Source of the DNA: Fictibacillus phosphorivorans | GTDB lineage: Bacteria > Bacillota > Bacilli > Bacillales > Fictibacillaceae | Direction of reading: 5' to 3' | Length of the DNA stretch: 64,000 nt | Assembly (NCBI RefSeq): GCF_001629705.1 | Contig: NZ_CP015378.1 | Coordinates: 310,001-374,000 of the forward strand | Shown: positions 33,305-42,421 of the stretch, one piece after another | How the letters are laid out: every line of letters begins with the position of its first letter | Position numbering within the stretch: the first letter of the stretch is position 1 | The notes under the pieces: generated by a model | Told to the model about the DNA's origin: nothing | The model's input: only the letters and a program-made list of their open reading frames with translations | Database searches by the model: none | Translations under genes and position numbers: made by a program

Positions 33305-34408
33305 TTATTTTTGTTGTTGTGCAGCAGTTAATTTTTCAATCTCCTGATCAATCTTCTTATGGATTTTGTCGATCTTTGAAAAATTCATCGCAGCTATATA
33401 AATCTTTTCTAAGTCATCATGCTTACTTTTAGCATCTGCTAAATAACCGATCGCATCTTTCATCTTTTTTGAGTAGCGGCCGCTGATTTCTTTTAGATTA
33501 TCAAAGAATTTTTCATCCGTTCCTTTTTTGATCGTCTTTTCATACATGTCTATGATGGAGTCACCTTCACGTTCAGGAAAATATTCATGAGGTGCTGTAC
33601 TATCAAAAATCGCAAAACCGAGCTCTCTTACGATCACCATATCCAAACTGTTCGGATCGAACCCACAATGATAAATTTCTACATCATAACCTGAAGCTTC
33701 AGCATTTGCGGCTAACTTTTTTAGGAGTGTTGATTTTCCAGATCCCGGCCTTCCCTTAATGAAGAATCTTTTTTCTAGACCTTCTGTTAAGTTTGGAACA
33801 AAATCGACTGCACCTTTTGGGGTGGCTGCTCCTAAAAAGCGGTGATAAACGTTTGCGGCTTTATTAACTTTTTTCGAAAAAAATTGATGCATCAGTTCGT
33901 CTGTAATTTCATTAGCTTTTTCATAATTCATGTTCATAATATAGATTTCTTCCCATTCATCATGGATGAGGAGCGCATCATGGAAAGTGGCATACGCCTT
34001 TTGATAATCAGCAGAAATAGAATCTGTTATCTTTAAAATTTCCGCCTTTTTGTTCAGAAGTTTTTTAGAATCCCACGCTTCACCTAAATTTACATATTCC
34101 TCGATCGCTCCAGGGGCTTTTGGTTCGATAACATGTGGAGAAGTACCATCGACAATTCCGATTCCAAGTTCTCTGATGATCACACCATCAATCGAACCGT
34201 TGTCTGAAGCGCAATGAATGTACTCGATGTCGTAGCCTTCATTGTTCCACTTTTCCCCGACCGCCTTCATGAGTGTCGACTTACCAGTACCAGGTCCGCC
34301 CTTTAAAATAAATAGGCGATCAAGACCACTAAGATTAGATGTAAATAAGTTGTAAAAGCCTCTAGCCGTATTGCCGCCAGCATAATAATTTAGAATTTTT
34401 CCAGTCAA
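33305..34408 (-). CDS. Tandem P-loop NTPase (PRK06851-like)
   Basis: The 367-residue protein is built from two similar halves. Each has a Walker A motif: KGGPGTGKSTLM at about 36-47 and KGRPGSGKSTLL at about 217-228. Both are followed by a DIEYIHCASDN or DVEIYHCGFDP strand and a VI-RELG segment. This internal duplication matches an uncharacterised Firmicutes ATPase family. Translation probably starts at TTG 34408 with GAGGAG 11 nt upstream. It is monocistronic; the role is unknown. Confidence 0.8.
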   Translation of the reverse strand: MTGKILNYYAGGNTARGFYNLFTSNLSGLDRLFILKGGPGTGKSTLMKAVGEKWNNEGYDIEYIHCASDNGSIDGVIIRELGIGIVDGTSPHVIEPKAPGAIEEYVNLGEAWDSKKLLNKKAEILKITDSISADYQKAYATFHDALLIHDEWEEIYIMNMNYEKANEITDELMHQFFSKKVNKAANVYHRFLGAATPKGAVDFVPNLTEGLEKRFFIKGRPGSGKSTLLKKLAANAEASGYDVEIYHCGFDPNSLDMVIVRELGFAIFDSTAPHEYFPEREGDSIIDMYEKTIKKGTDEKFFDNLKEISGRYSKKMKDAIGYLADAKSKHDDLEKIYIAAMNFSKIDKIHKKIDQEIEKLTAAQQQK

Positions 34409-34686
34409 GGTTCAAAACACTCCTCTTTTTTGTAGTTGTGTTTCTACATGCATGTTATGTAACGATGATGGAATAGGTGATAGCCTAAAAAACACATTTA
34501 TTATTTAAATTGTTGAAATATGATGAAATAAAAAGAAATTTTACGAATGAAGGAGTATGGTTTAAAAAAGAGGAATAAATACACCCTAAATCACATAATA
34601 TTGATTATTCTGAATATTTAAATAAAATTTAGAATGAGTTAATATGTAGTTAACAAAGAAACACTACTTCAATTAAAGGAAGGCGT
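34409..34686. other. AT-rich intergenic region before the tandem RNA
   Basis: These 278 bp separate divergent transcription units. They contain an imperfect palindrome around 34606-34635 (ATTCTGAA...TTTAGAAT) that could be an operator, and a 24-codon frame at 34547 without a ribosome site. A promoter for the RNA below should lie here, but none is convincing by eye. Confidence 0.4.
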
Positions 34687-34907
34687 GATTCCAATGAAAT
34701 AAGTAAGCGAAGCATATCAAATCACATCCAGGTAGAGATCAGCCAGTGAAAACTGATTTCGAGATGTGTGGGTATGTGGGAACGCGCAAATACACATGAC
34801 GAAAGAGGATGATTCCAATGACGTATGTGAGCGAAGCATGCTAAGATCGTGTTGCAGATGGAAATAGCCGGTGAAAACTATTTTCGCAGCATGTGGGCGT
34901 GTGGGAA
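34687..34907 (+). ncRNA. Tandem structured RNA, two related ~97-nt folds
   Basis: Unit 1 (34687-34783) and unit 2 (34811-34907) share GATTCCAATGA, AGCGAAGCAT, AGCCRGTGAAAACT and GTGGGAA. Both fold the same way. P1 is ATTCC/GGAAT-type. P2 is CATATC/GGTATG in unit 1 and CATGCT/GGCGTG in unit 2. P3 is CACATC/GATGTG against TGTTGC/GCAGCA. P4 is GATCAG/CTGATT against AAATAG/CTATTT, closed by the conserved loop CCRGTGAAAA. P2-P4 differ in sequence but keep pairing, which supports a selected RNA. A terminator follows at 35057. It could be a trans-acting RNA or a tandem riboswitch; no known class was recognised. Confidence 0.7.
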
Positions 34908-34976
34908 TTTACCAGAAGTAGAGGAAAAATAAGATCTAATGCAAGGCAATTGATTGAACGAACAATTAATTGAAGT

Positions 34977-35100
34977 CTAGTTAGGGACAATAACTAGCAT
35001 TTGTGTATTAGTAAGAAAGGAAAGAACGTTTAAGTGAATAAAGTGATTTTAAGCTAAAGGCGCTGTTTATGTGATGTATACATATTCAGCGTCTTTGTTT
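34977..35100 (+). terminator. Terminator closing the tandem-RNA transcript
   Basis: AAGGCGCTG (35057-35065) pairs with CAGCGTCTT (35087-35095), with one G-U pair, followed by TGTTTGTTT. Upstream, CTAGTTA and TAACTAG (about 34978-34998) form another small stem. No gene starts between the tandem RNA and this terminator. Confidence 0.7.
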
Positions 35101-35321
35101 GTTTATATCCTAAATTTGATTAATCAACTCCATTTTGAGTTTTTATATATACGCCTCAAGTCTTAGAACACATTACTTCTTAAAGCCATGGTTATTTTAG
35201 GAAGGTTTCGATAAGGTAATACTAGAAACATAGTATAGATGAACTTTTTTTATTTAAACGAAACTCAGAAACCGTTACATCCGTATGAATAGTAAAGAGT
35301 TTATGTCAGGAGTCGATTACA
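35101..35321. other. Intergenic leader of xpaC-telA
   Basis: These 221 bp are AT-rich and lie between the RNA terminator and xpaC. ATACTAGAAACATAGTATAG (about 35220-35239) is partly symmetrical and could hold promoter or operator elements. No RNA motif or small gene was recognised. Confidence 0.35.
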
Positions 35322-35987
35322 ATGAACGGATTTTTAGCTTTTTTTATCCGCATGTTTGTTGCTATTCCAGCTTCAGTAGGAGTATGGCTGGCAAGTATTA
35401 TCGGGTATGACCAGACCTACCTTTTGTCGTCAGGCATTGCAGTGGCTGGTGGAGCTGCCGCATACACAGCAACAGGACTTCTTCAAAAGCAGAGATTTCT
35501 TAGTGAACATCACCTATCTAGAAGAGAGTATAAATACATCAGAAAAAACTTAGACGAAGCAAAACCTAAGATTTATAGACTGCAAAAGGCCATGTTTTCA
35601 GTCCGCGACCTACCAACTTTAAAGCAAAGAGCGGATTTGGTCCGAGTAGTCAGAAAGATCCAGAGTTTAACTCAAAAAGAACCAAGACGTTTTTATCAAG
35701 CAGAACAGTTCTATTTTTCTCATTTAGACTCAGCCGTAGAGCTTACCGAAAAATATATGTTTTTATCCTCGCAGCCTAGAAAATCAAAAGAATTAACACA
35801 ATCATTAGTAGAAACGAAAAGAACACTCGACGAACTGATCGATCAGATCGAAAAGGATTTATACCAAGTACTGTCAAATGATATAGAAGACCTACATTAT
35901 GAGATCGATGTAGCGAAGTACTCAATTAAATCCCACAAAGACTCCCAATCCATAAAAAAGGCAGGCGATATAAATGAAAGAAAATAA
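35322..35987 (+). CDS. xpaC: XpaC-family protein
   Basis: The 221-residue protein has two N-terminal membrane helices (about 5-25 and 31-50), a cytoplasmic helical domain with [18 protein letters not shown], and a charged C-terminus. XpaC is named for a hydrolysis phenotype in B. subtilis and is regularly paired with TelA, as here (14-nt overlap). The pair is linked to tellurite or toxic-anion and cell-envelope stress resistance; the mechanism is unknown. Confidence 0.88.
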   Translation: MNGFLAFFIRMFVAIPASVGVWLASIIGYDQTYLLSSGIAVAGGAAAYTATGLLQKQRFLSEHHLSRREYKYIRKNLDEAKPKIYRLQKAMFSVRDLPTLKQRADLVRVVRKIQSLTQKEPRRFYQAEQFYFSHLDSAVELTEKYMFLSSQPRKSKELTQSLVETKRTLDELIDQIEKDLYQVLSNDIEDLHYEIDVAKYSIKSHKDSQSIKKAGDINERK

Positions 35988-37146
35988 CGCACCACTTAAC
36001 CATTCTGATGAACCAACAAACCTGATGGATGACTTGTTGGCAAACCCTTTTGGCGAACAACAAGAATCTACTGTGCCCTCGAATGAAAACAAACAGGTAC
36101 GATTAATAGATGTACTTCCAGAAGAAAATAAAGAAAAAGCGTATCAGCTGGCGAAACAGATCGATCCAACGAACCACCAGACGATGATCACATACGGAGC
36201 ACCAGCACAGGCAAAGCTTCATTCCTTTTCGAACACGATGCTTGATCATGTGAAAAAGAAAGATACTGGGCAAATCGGTGAAATTATTGGAGATCTCATG
36301 AGGAAGCTTCAAGATGTAAATCCTGAAGAATTAAAATCAAACAAACCTACGTTGATCGGCCGAATGTTTGGAAAGATTTCAGGGTCTGTTCAAGAGGTAC
36401 TTTCAAAGTATCAAAAAACGGGAGCACAGATTGATAGAATCTCTGTAAAGCTAGACGGAAGCAAGAATGTTCTTATGTCGGATATCGTCATGCTTGAAAA
36501 ATTGTACGAAAACAATAAAGAGTACTTTCAAGCGTTGAACGTATATATAGCAGCAGGAGAACTTAAGCTGGATGAGCTAAACCAGGTTACGATTCCTGAG
36601 ATGAGAAGAGTGGCGGAACAGACGAACGACCAGATGAAGTTTCAAGAAGTAAATGACATGGTTCAGTTTGCTGACCGACTCGATAAGCGGGTTCATGACT
36701 TAAAATTAAGTCGTGAGATAACGATACAAAGTGCACCACAGATCCGACTCATTCAAAACACGAACCAAGCGCTTGTAGAAAAAATACAGTCGTCCATCAT
36801 GACAGCTATTCCATTGTGGAAGAACCAAGTCGCTATTGCATTAACGTTAATTAGACAGCGTAATGCAGTAGAAGCTCAAAAACAAGTTTCTAAAACGACG
36901 AATGAGCTTTTACTAAAAAATGCTGAGATGTTAAAAACCAATACGATTGAAACTGCAAAAGAAAACGAACGTGGTTTGATCGATATTGAAACGTTAAAGA
37001 AAACACAAGAAAATCTTCTTTCGACGCTTGAGGAAACATTGCGTATTCAAGAAGAAGGTCGCATGAAGCGTCGCTTAGCAGAAGAAGAACTGGCAACGAT
37101 GGAAATCGGCTTAAGACAGAAGCTACTCGAAATTAAAGGCGAATAA
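35974..37146 (+). CDS. telA: TelA/YaaN toxic-anion resistance protein
   Basis: The 390-residue cytoplasmic protein is almost entirely helical, with long coiled coils. The TelA core includes [20 protein letters not shown] and [19 protein letters not shown] (about 250-295), then [20 protein letters not shown]. Family members confer resistance to tellurite and some antimicrobials. The start overlaps the end of xpaC, with AGGCAGG upstream. Confidence 0.93.
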   Translation: MKENNAPLNHSDEPTNLMDDLLANPFGEQQESTVPSNENKQVRLIDVLPEENKEKAYQLAKQIDPTNHQTMITYGAPAQAKLHSFSNTMLDHVKKKDTGQIGEIIGDLMRKLQDVNPEELKSNKPTLIGRMFGKISGSVQEVLSKYQKTGAQIDRISVKLDGSKNVLMSDIVMLEKLYENNKEYFQALNVYIAAGELKLDELNQVTIPEMRRVAEQTNDQMKFQEVNDMVQFADRLDKRVHDLKLSREITIQSAPQIRLIQNTNQALVEKIQSSIMTAIPLWKNQVAIALTLIRQRNAVEAQKQVSKTTNELLLKNAEMLKTNTIETAKENERGLIDIETLKKTQENLLSTLEETLRIQEEGRMKRRLAEEELATMEIGLRQKLLEIKGE

Positions 37147-37152
37147 AATGAA

Positions 37153-37195
37153 AAGAAGGAACTGCTCTGAAATGTGGCAGATCCTTCTTTTTTTA
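37153..37195. terminator. Bidirectional terminator between telA and brnQ
   Basis: AAAGAAGGA...TGC pairs with GCA..TCCTTCTTT with a small internal loop, followed by TTTTTTT on the plus strand. Confidence 0.82.
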
Positions 37196-37202
37196 TGGTA
37201 AC

Positions 37203-38537
37203 TCAAGAAACCTTGACTGCTAACTCATCTACTGGCGAACGTTCATGGCTAAAGCTACTTAACACCATTCCGACGGCGGTTCCAACAATGGCGGGAAGAA
37301 TCCATTGTAATCCCATAGAAGATAGAGGAAGGAAATCTTTCACCACTTGAACGGGACCTAAATCTACACCGAATGCCACTAAGCCATCCATCAGCGCAAA
37401 TACACCAGTAAAGAGTACTGCACTTCCATACACTTTCTTTGAGTTTTTGAAGAAGCGGTTAAAAAACGTAAGTACAACCAATACAATTGTTAAGGGATAG
37501 GCTGTAACTAAAAAGGGCACTGAAACTTTAAGAATTTGGTTCAGTCCAAGGTTTGATAGCGTGAAGCTCACGAGTGTAACGAGTAAGACAACTTTTTTAT
37601 AACTGACACTCGGCATTAGTTTTGAAAAGTACTGTCCACACGCTGTTGTTAGACCGACAACTGTAGTAAAACAAGCTAATGTAAAGATAAAGCCTAGTAG
37701 AGCTGTTCCGCTTTTACCTAATAATAGAGTGGACGCTTCTGCGAGAATGTCTGTTCCATTTTCAAAAGAACCTGTTGCAGCCATCTTACCTCCGATTAAT
37801 CCTAAGCTGACATAAACAAGTGTCAGTAAGGTTCCTGCAATCAGACCAGCTTTTAATGTGTAGTTTGTTAATTGCTTTCGGTCTTGAACACCTCTTTGTT
37901 GAATAGCTGTAAGAATGACGATACCAAAAGCGAGTGCAGCAAGAGCATCCATTGTGTTGTAACCTTCAATGAAACCTGTAGAAAACGCTCCAGATTGATA
38001 GTTAGCTAATGGTGATTGAAGGGGAGCATCTAGTTTGAAAAATCCTACTGCGCAGAGCACAACCATTGATAAAAGAAGGATAGGAGTAATCCAACGCCCC
38101 ATATATTTCTCCATTTTTGATGGATTCAAGCTTACCGCATAAACGAGCGCGAAAAATGTAACTGTAAACAGTAATAGAATGAGTGCTGCGTTCGAATCAG
38201 TACCTAAAAACGGTTTAAGTCCCATCTCATAAGCCACGTTTGCATTTCTAGGAATAGCTAGAAACGGTCCGATACTTAAATAAATAACGACCATAAAGAC
38301 CGTACTGAAAACGGGATGAACACGATTGCCGATCGTTTGAACGCCTCCTTTTACGAGGGAAACGGCAAATAATACAGCAAAAGGAAGTCCTACACCAGTT
38401 AGAATAAATCCAGTCATCGCAAGCCAGTATGAGGATCCTGCCGCAGCCCCTAAGAATGGAGGGAAAATAAGATTGCCTGCTCCAAAAAACATTGAAAATA
38501 ACATAAGTCCAATAAAAACGGTGTCCATCTTTCTCAT
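37203..38537 (-). CDS. brnQ: Branched-chain amino acid:cation symporter
   Basis: The 444-residue protein has 12 predicted membrane helices. The family start is FIGLMLFSMFFGAGNLIFPP and a later GYNTMDALAALAFGIV is diagnostic of LIVCS/BrnQ transporters. It imports Leu, Ile and Val with Na+ or H+. It is controlled by the T-box leader immediately upstream on the same strand; the AUC specifier suggests sensing of isoleucine tRNA charging. Confidence 0.94.
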   Translation of the reverse strand: MRKMDTVFIGLMLFSMFFGAGNLIFPPFLGAAAGSSYWLAMTGFILTGVGLPFAVLFAVSLVKGGVQTIGNRVHPVFSTVFMVVIYLSIGPFLAIPRNANVAYEMGLKPFLGTDSNAALILLLFTVTFFALVYAVSLNPSKMEKYMGRWITPILLLSMVVLCAVGFFKLDAPLQSPLANYQSGAFSTGFIEGYNTMDALAALAFGIVILTAIQQRGVQDRKQLTNYTLKAGLIAGTLLTLVYVSLGLIGGKMAATGSFENGTDILAEASTLLLGKSGTALLGFIFTLACFTTVVGLTTACGQYFSKLMPSVSYKKVVLLVTLVSFTLSNLGLNQILKVSVPFLVTAYPLTIVLVVLTFFNRFFKNSKKVYGSAVLFTGVFALMDGLVAFGVDLGPVQVVKDFLPLSSMGLQWILPAIVGTAVGMVLSSFSHERSPVDELAVKVS

Positions 38538-38569
38538 AAGTAATCTCTCCTTTTATTGTTTTAAAAACA

Positions 38570-38843
38570 TAAAAAAACCCGCCCCTATAGAAGGGACGAG
38601 TTATCGCTCGCGTTACCACCCTAATTCCACAGCTTATGAAAAGCTTGCGGCACTCAGTCAACGTACAATCATACGTGTTCCCTTGTAACGGCGGACGGCC
38701 CGTCAAAGCTTACATTTCAGCTTTGCATCTCGGAGATGATTTTCGGATAAGCACTGAACATCGGATTTCACCAAGCGCCGATTCTCTGGGGAACAGTAAT
38801 CAAATCTTACTCTTTCTCGTCATTGACTTTAATATTATTTGTA
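38570..38843 (-). promoter_or_regulatory. T-box leader (Ile specifier) of brnQ
   Basis: Read leftward, the leader contains the stem-I distal motif AGAGAATCGGCGCTTGGTG, a specifier region CCGAAAATCATCTCC with candidate triplet AUC (38740-38738), and the T-box AGGGTGGTAACGCG (about 38622-38609). A terminator follows (CTCGTCCC, then GGGGCGGG and TTTTTTT, 38600-38570). Uncharged tRNA-Ile would stabilise the antiterminator and switch the gene on. Confidence 0.95.
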
Positions 38844-38872
38844 AATTTATCACCCTAAAAGGTTAAAGTCAA
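38844..38872 (-). promoter_or_regulatory. brnQ leader promoter
   Basis: Read leftward, TTGACT (38872-38867), a 17-nt spacer and TAAATT (38849-38844) fit a sigma-A promoter just before the T-box. Confidence 0.6.
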
Positions 38873-38945
38873 CCACAAATTCTGAAAACATTGAAAAATT
38901 GAACGAGCAGACGTTCAATTGTTTCAAAAAGAAATATGAATAAGT

Positions 38946-39479
38946 TTATAAAAGAAGCCCCATAACAACGGTGTTATAATATGTTCCTTTAATAAAATTA
39001 TCGTTCTTTAACAAACCTTCCTTCTCAAAACCTAGTTTCCTATATAGTTCAATCGCCGTAACATTATTTTCATTCGTTACAAGACTAATCTTTTTTGTGA
39101 TGCCGTTTAGACGTGCCCACTCCAAAAGTTCATTCATTAAACCTCTTCCCAATCCCATACCTGTGTATGCTTCAGAAACAACTATACCCAATGTTCCAAC
39201 ATGTTTGGTTCTTTCTTTTTGAGGTGAGTTTATCGTTGCAATCCCAATAATCGTTGAATCTTTTTCGGCAATCAAAATAATGGAGTTTGATTCTTTGGAG
39301 GTTGCAGTGATGTAATTCTTATATTCATGAAGATCCCGTTTAAATTCATTTGCACCGAACGATAAAAAATCACTTTCACCGCCAACGACATTATAGAAAT
39401 CGATCATATTTTGAGCATCATCCTCAGTCGCTTTTCGTATAGTAACTTTCAAATTATTTTTTAAGTATACGTTATGCAT
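38946..39479 (-). CDS. GNAT N-acetyltransferase
   Basis: The 177-residue protein carries the acetyl-CoA-binding motif A (TLGIVVSEAYTGMGLGRGLM, about 108-127) and the C-terminal NVTAIELYRKLGFEKEG segment. The acceptor is unknown; the pattern resembles RimI/ribosomal-type or general small-molecule GNATs. The ATG at 39479 follows GGAAG; an in-frame TTG at 39515 would add 12 residues and cannot be excluded. Confidence 0.85.
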   Translation of the reverse strand: MHNVYLKNNLKVTIRKATEDDAQNMIDFYNVVGGESDFLSFGANEFKRDLHEYKNYITATSKESNSIILIAEKDSTIIGIATINSPQKERTKHVGTLGIVVSEAYTGMGLGRGLMNELLEWARLNGITKKISLVTNENNVTAIELYRKLGFEKEGLLKNDNFIKGTYYNTVVMGLLL

Positions 39480-39659
39480 CTTCTCAGCTTCTTCCTGTTC
39501 ATTGGTATAAGACAAATATAACCTACCAGTCTATTCATCGTACAAGCTTAGTATTCATGTATTTTTGATTAAATTTTTCACAAAAGTAGTAATGCTTCTC
39601 CTATACCCTCGCATAGAATATGAGGATTTGTTATTTCAAAAAAGAATAGGAGAGAAGGA

Positions 39660-40406
39660 ATGAATACGAAAAAGGTACTGATTGCATTACTGATGTTTGG
39701 TTTCATGTTCTTACTTGTTCAACCAGCAAAGGCAGCAGCTTCATCATTTATCGTCATAAATAAATCAACCAACCAGCTTGCATACTTTGAGAATAATAAA
39801 TTATCGAAGGTATTTAAAGTGGCAACGGGTAAACTGCCTTCTTATACGCCAGAGGGGAAATTTAAAATAGTTAACAAGATCACAAATCGGCCTTATTATA
39901 CAGGTAACATTCCTGGTGGAGATCCGCGAAATCCTTTAGGAAACAGATGGTTAGGTTTAAACGCAAATGGAACATGGGGAACGACGTATGCCATCCACGG
40001 AAACAATAATGCAAGTTCCATAGGCAAATATGTGAGTGCAGGCTGTATCCGTATGTACAACAACGAGGTGCAATGGTTATATGCAAGAATTTCGGTTAAT
40101 ACACCTGTTGTGATCACAACTTCAGGTAAATCCTTCCCTGCTTTAGCAGCAGCGAATGGATATAAAGTAACGAACAGTTCAACCGTTCCTGTATTCTCAG
40201 TCGTTAACTTAAAAAAGGGTAGCCGTGGTGCGGAAGTGATGGAGCTTCAACGAAGACTTACGAATTTAGGGTATAGTACAAAAGGAGTCGACGGTGTATT
40301 TGGAGCCAATACAGATGCCGCTGTGCGTAAATTTCAAAAAGCTAAGAAGCTCACAGTTGATGGCGTAGTAGGTCCAGCGACTAAGAAAGCGCTAGGGATG
40401 TTTTAA
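39660..40406 (+). CDS. Secreted L,D-transpeptidase with peptidoglycan-binding domain
   Basis: The 248-residue protein has a signal peptide (about 1-25, ending AKAA) and a YkuD domain with AIHGNN (H113) and the catalytic SAGCIRM (C129). It ends in a C-terminal peptidoglycan-binding repeat (LQRRLTNLGYSTKGVDGVFG, about 197-245). It forms 3-3 cross-links or attaches proteins to the wall. It is monocistronic, with a strong GGAGAGAAGG ribosome site. Confidence 0.93.
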   Translation: MNTKKVLIALLMFGFMFLLVQPAKAAASSFIVINKSTNQLAYFENNKLSKVFKVATGKLPSYTPEGKFKIVNKITNRPYYTGNIPGGDPRNPLGNRWLGLNANGTWGTTYAIHGNNNASSIGKYVSAGCIRMYNNEVQWLYARISVNTPVVITTSGKSFPALAAANGYKVTNSSTVPVFSVVNLKKGSRGAEVMELQRRLTNLGYSTKGVDGVFGANTDAAVRKFQKAKKLTVDGVVGPATKKALGMF

Positions 40407-40413
40407 ATTCAGA

Positions 40414-40447
40414 AAATCAGCCTTGAAAAGGAGGCTGATTTTTTTAT
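40414..40447 (+). terminator. Terminator of the L,D-transpeptidase gene
   Basis: AAATCAGCC and GGCTGATTT form a perfect 9-bp stem, followed by TTTTTATTTTT. Confidence 0.92.
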
Positions 40448-40510
40448 TTTTAATAAAACTTTTTTCACTTTCCAAGGTCTAATATATAGGTAGGGTCAGG
40501 AGGTTAGAAA

Positions 40511-41032
40511 TTGGAAACAGAACAGTTAGTGATAAAAGCGATAAAAGGAAACGATGAGGCGTTTTTACAATTGATTCAAACGTATAAAGTTGATTTATAT
40601 AAGACAGCTCTATCTTTTTTGCGCAATGAAGAAGAAGCCCTCGAGGCTATGCAAGAAGTAACGTACTCTGCTTACAAAAATATAAAGAAGCTAAAAAACG
40701 AGTTCTATTTTAAAACCTGGTTGATTCGAATTATGATCAACTATTGTAATGATCAGTTGAAACTTAAAAAACGATTCGTCATGAATGATGAAATGTTGAA
40801 TTCGTTGGGTGTTTCAGAGAACCACACACAACTGGAACTTAAGGACGCAATGTTAGATTTAGACGACAGGTCACGCGAAATCCTTACCTTAAAATATTTT
40901 AATGATGTAAAGATTAAAGATATAGCGACCATCATGCAGTGTCCAGAAGGTACAGTTAAAACGTGGCTGAATAAGGCATTACGAGCATTAAGAGAAAAGC
41001 TAGATGAGAAAGGAGGTAATCTACATGTTTGA
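40511..41032 (+). CDS. ECF sigma factor
   Basis: The 173-residue sigma-70 family protein has region 2 at about 10-75 (FLRNEEEALEAMQEVTYSAY, FKTWLIRIMINYC) and region 4 at about 110-160 (REILTLKYFNDVKIKDIATIM). It starts at TTG with AGGAGG 8 nt upstream. Its 3' end overlaps the DUF4179 gene by 8 nt; that product is its probable membrane anti-sigma factor. Its target genes are unknown. Confidence 0.92.
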   Translation: METEQLVIKAIKGNDEAFLQLIQTYKVDLYKTALSFLRNEEEALEAMQEVTYSAYKNIKKLKNEFYFKTWLIRIMINYCNDQLKLKKRFVMNDEMLNSLGVSENHTQLELKDAMLDLDDRSREILTLKYFNDVKIKDIATIMQCPEGTVKTWLNKALRALREKLDEKGGNLHV

Positions 41033-42332
41033 AAGAGAGAAAGAGCAACTGAACGGTTTGAAGAAAGAATATGAAAATATACCGATTTCAATAGATTCTA
41101 TTGATCAGGCGATATCAACTGGTTTTCAAAAGGCAAAAGCAGAAGAGCGGAAATCTAGAATGAAGAAAAGAAGTGCTTTTGGTTTTATAGCGGCAGCTCT
41201 TTTACTCATTGGATTATTTTCTTCAATTAAGAATTCACCGGCTTTAGCTAATTATATTTCTGAAATACCTGGTATGGAAAAAATAGTGAGTATGATTCGT
41301 GATGATAAAGGAAGAATGGCAGCAGTTGAAAAAAATTATTATCAAAGGCATGGCGTATCAGATGAAAAAGATGGGTTGAAAGTTACTATCGATGGAACAA
41401 TTGCTGACGAGATGGGCATTGTGCTTTTTTATTCAATTGAATCTAAAGAAAAATTAAAAGAAGTGATGTTTGATGATGTAAAGATCAGAGCGAAAGACGG
41501 CACTGTATTGGATGAGGCATATAATTCATTCGGTGATTCCCATACATCAGATAAAGGCGAGAATAAGTTTAGTGGAGAAATTGAATATTTCTTTGAAGCT
41601 CCTATTGAAACAAAAGAATATATCGTCGAACTACAGTTAAAGGACAAAGAATTTTACATTCCATTAACCCTTAAAGAGTTTAAGAAGAAAAAAGATTATG
41701 CAGTCCAACAAACGATGGATTTAGAAGGTCAAAAGATCAATATCGAGAAGGTAACCATCTATCCATTACGAGCTGTCGTTAAGTTAAAGATGAATGAAGA
41801 AAATGAAAAATACATCCTGCAACTTGATGACTTACGCTTAGTCGATGAAAACAATGAAGTGTGGGGTAATATAGCAAATGGTATAACAGGATCAGGTGAT
41901 AAAGACACTGAGAGAGAAGTTTATTTGCAAAGTAACTATTTTAAAGAACCGAAAGAATTATATCTAGTCTTAAATAGTGCTCAAGCTATAGATAAAGAGA
42001 ATGCAGTCATTGTGGTGGATACAGAAAAAATGAAGATTCTAAAACAGCCTGATGGAAACAAGTTAAGAAATCTAAGGAAAGAAGACGGGCAGCTCGTCTT
42101 TGATCTGCATACAAAAAAACCTTTCCGTTCGGCAATTTTTAGTACAATAACTGATGCACAAGGTAAAGAAATTGAAGTGAGCTCACAGTCCATGGGTACT
42201 GAAGAAGAAAAAGGAACAACTCGACTAGGTATAGAGCTGCCTTCAATAGATCGCTCACAAAACCCTCTAACCATTGACTTAAGTTATTATCCGGAGTGGA
42301 TTAAAGGTAACGAAAAAATTAAAATCAAATAA
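41025..42332 (+). CDS. DUF4179 membrane anti-sigma factor
   Basis: The protein has 435 residues: a cytoplasmic N-terminal part (about 1-45) that would hold the sigma factor, one membrane helix (about 48-65, SAFGFIAAALLLIGLF), and a large extracellular domain starting with the DUF4179 region around IPGMEKIVSMIRDDKGRMAAV. The ATG at 41025 has AAGGAGG; the frame is open further upstream inside the sigma gene. Overlap with the sigma gene is the usual regulator arrangement. Confidence 0.88.
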   Translation: MFEREKEQLNGLKKEYENIPISIDSIDQAISTGFQKAKAEERKSRMKKRSAFGFIAAALLLIGLFSSIKNSPALANYISEIPGMEKIVSMIRDDKGRMAAVEKNYYQRHGVSDEKDGLKVTIDGTIADEMGIVLFYSIESKEKLKEVMFDDVKIRAKDGTVLDEAYNSFGDSHTSDKGENKFSGEIEYFFEAPIETKEYIVELQLKDKEFYIPLTLKEFKKKKDYAVQQTMDLEGQKINIEKVTIYPLRAVVKLKMNEENEKYILQLDDLRLVDENNEVWGNIANGITGSGDKDTEREVYLQSNYFKEPKELYLVLNSAQAIDKENAVIVVDTEKMKILKQPDGNKLRNLRKEDGQLVFDLHTKKPFRSAIFSTITDAQGKEIEVSSQSMGTEEEKGTTRLGIELPSIDRSQNPLTIDLSYYPEWIKGNEKIKIK

Positions 42333-42339
42333 TATGTGA

Positions 42340-42372
42340 AGGTGGTCCTATCTTTATAGGACTACCTTTTTG
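42340..42372 (+). terminator. Terminator of the sigma/anti-sigma operon
   Basis: AGGTGGTCCTAT and ATAGGACTACCT pair with one mismatch around a 4-nt loop, followed by TTTTTG. Confidence 0.9.
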
Positions 42373-42421
42373 CTTAAATTCCTACTACCCTCTATAATGC
42401 TAGTTAAATGAGGTGAACGTG

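Noticed and set aside
34547..34621. 24-codon frame ahead of the tandem RNA
   Set aside because: No Shine-Dalgarno sequence precedes the ATG, and the region is AT-rich non-coding DNA.
34687..34907. Known riboswitch classes (c-di-GMP, ydaO, glycine, M-box, THF, T-box) for the tandem RNA
   Set aside because: None of their conserved core sequences is present by eye; a covariance-model scan would be decisive.
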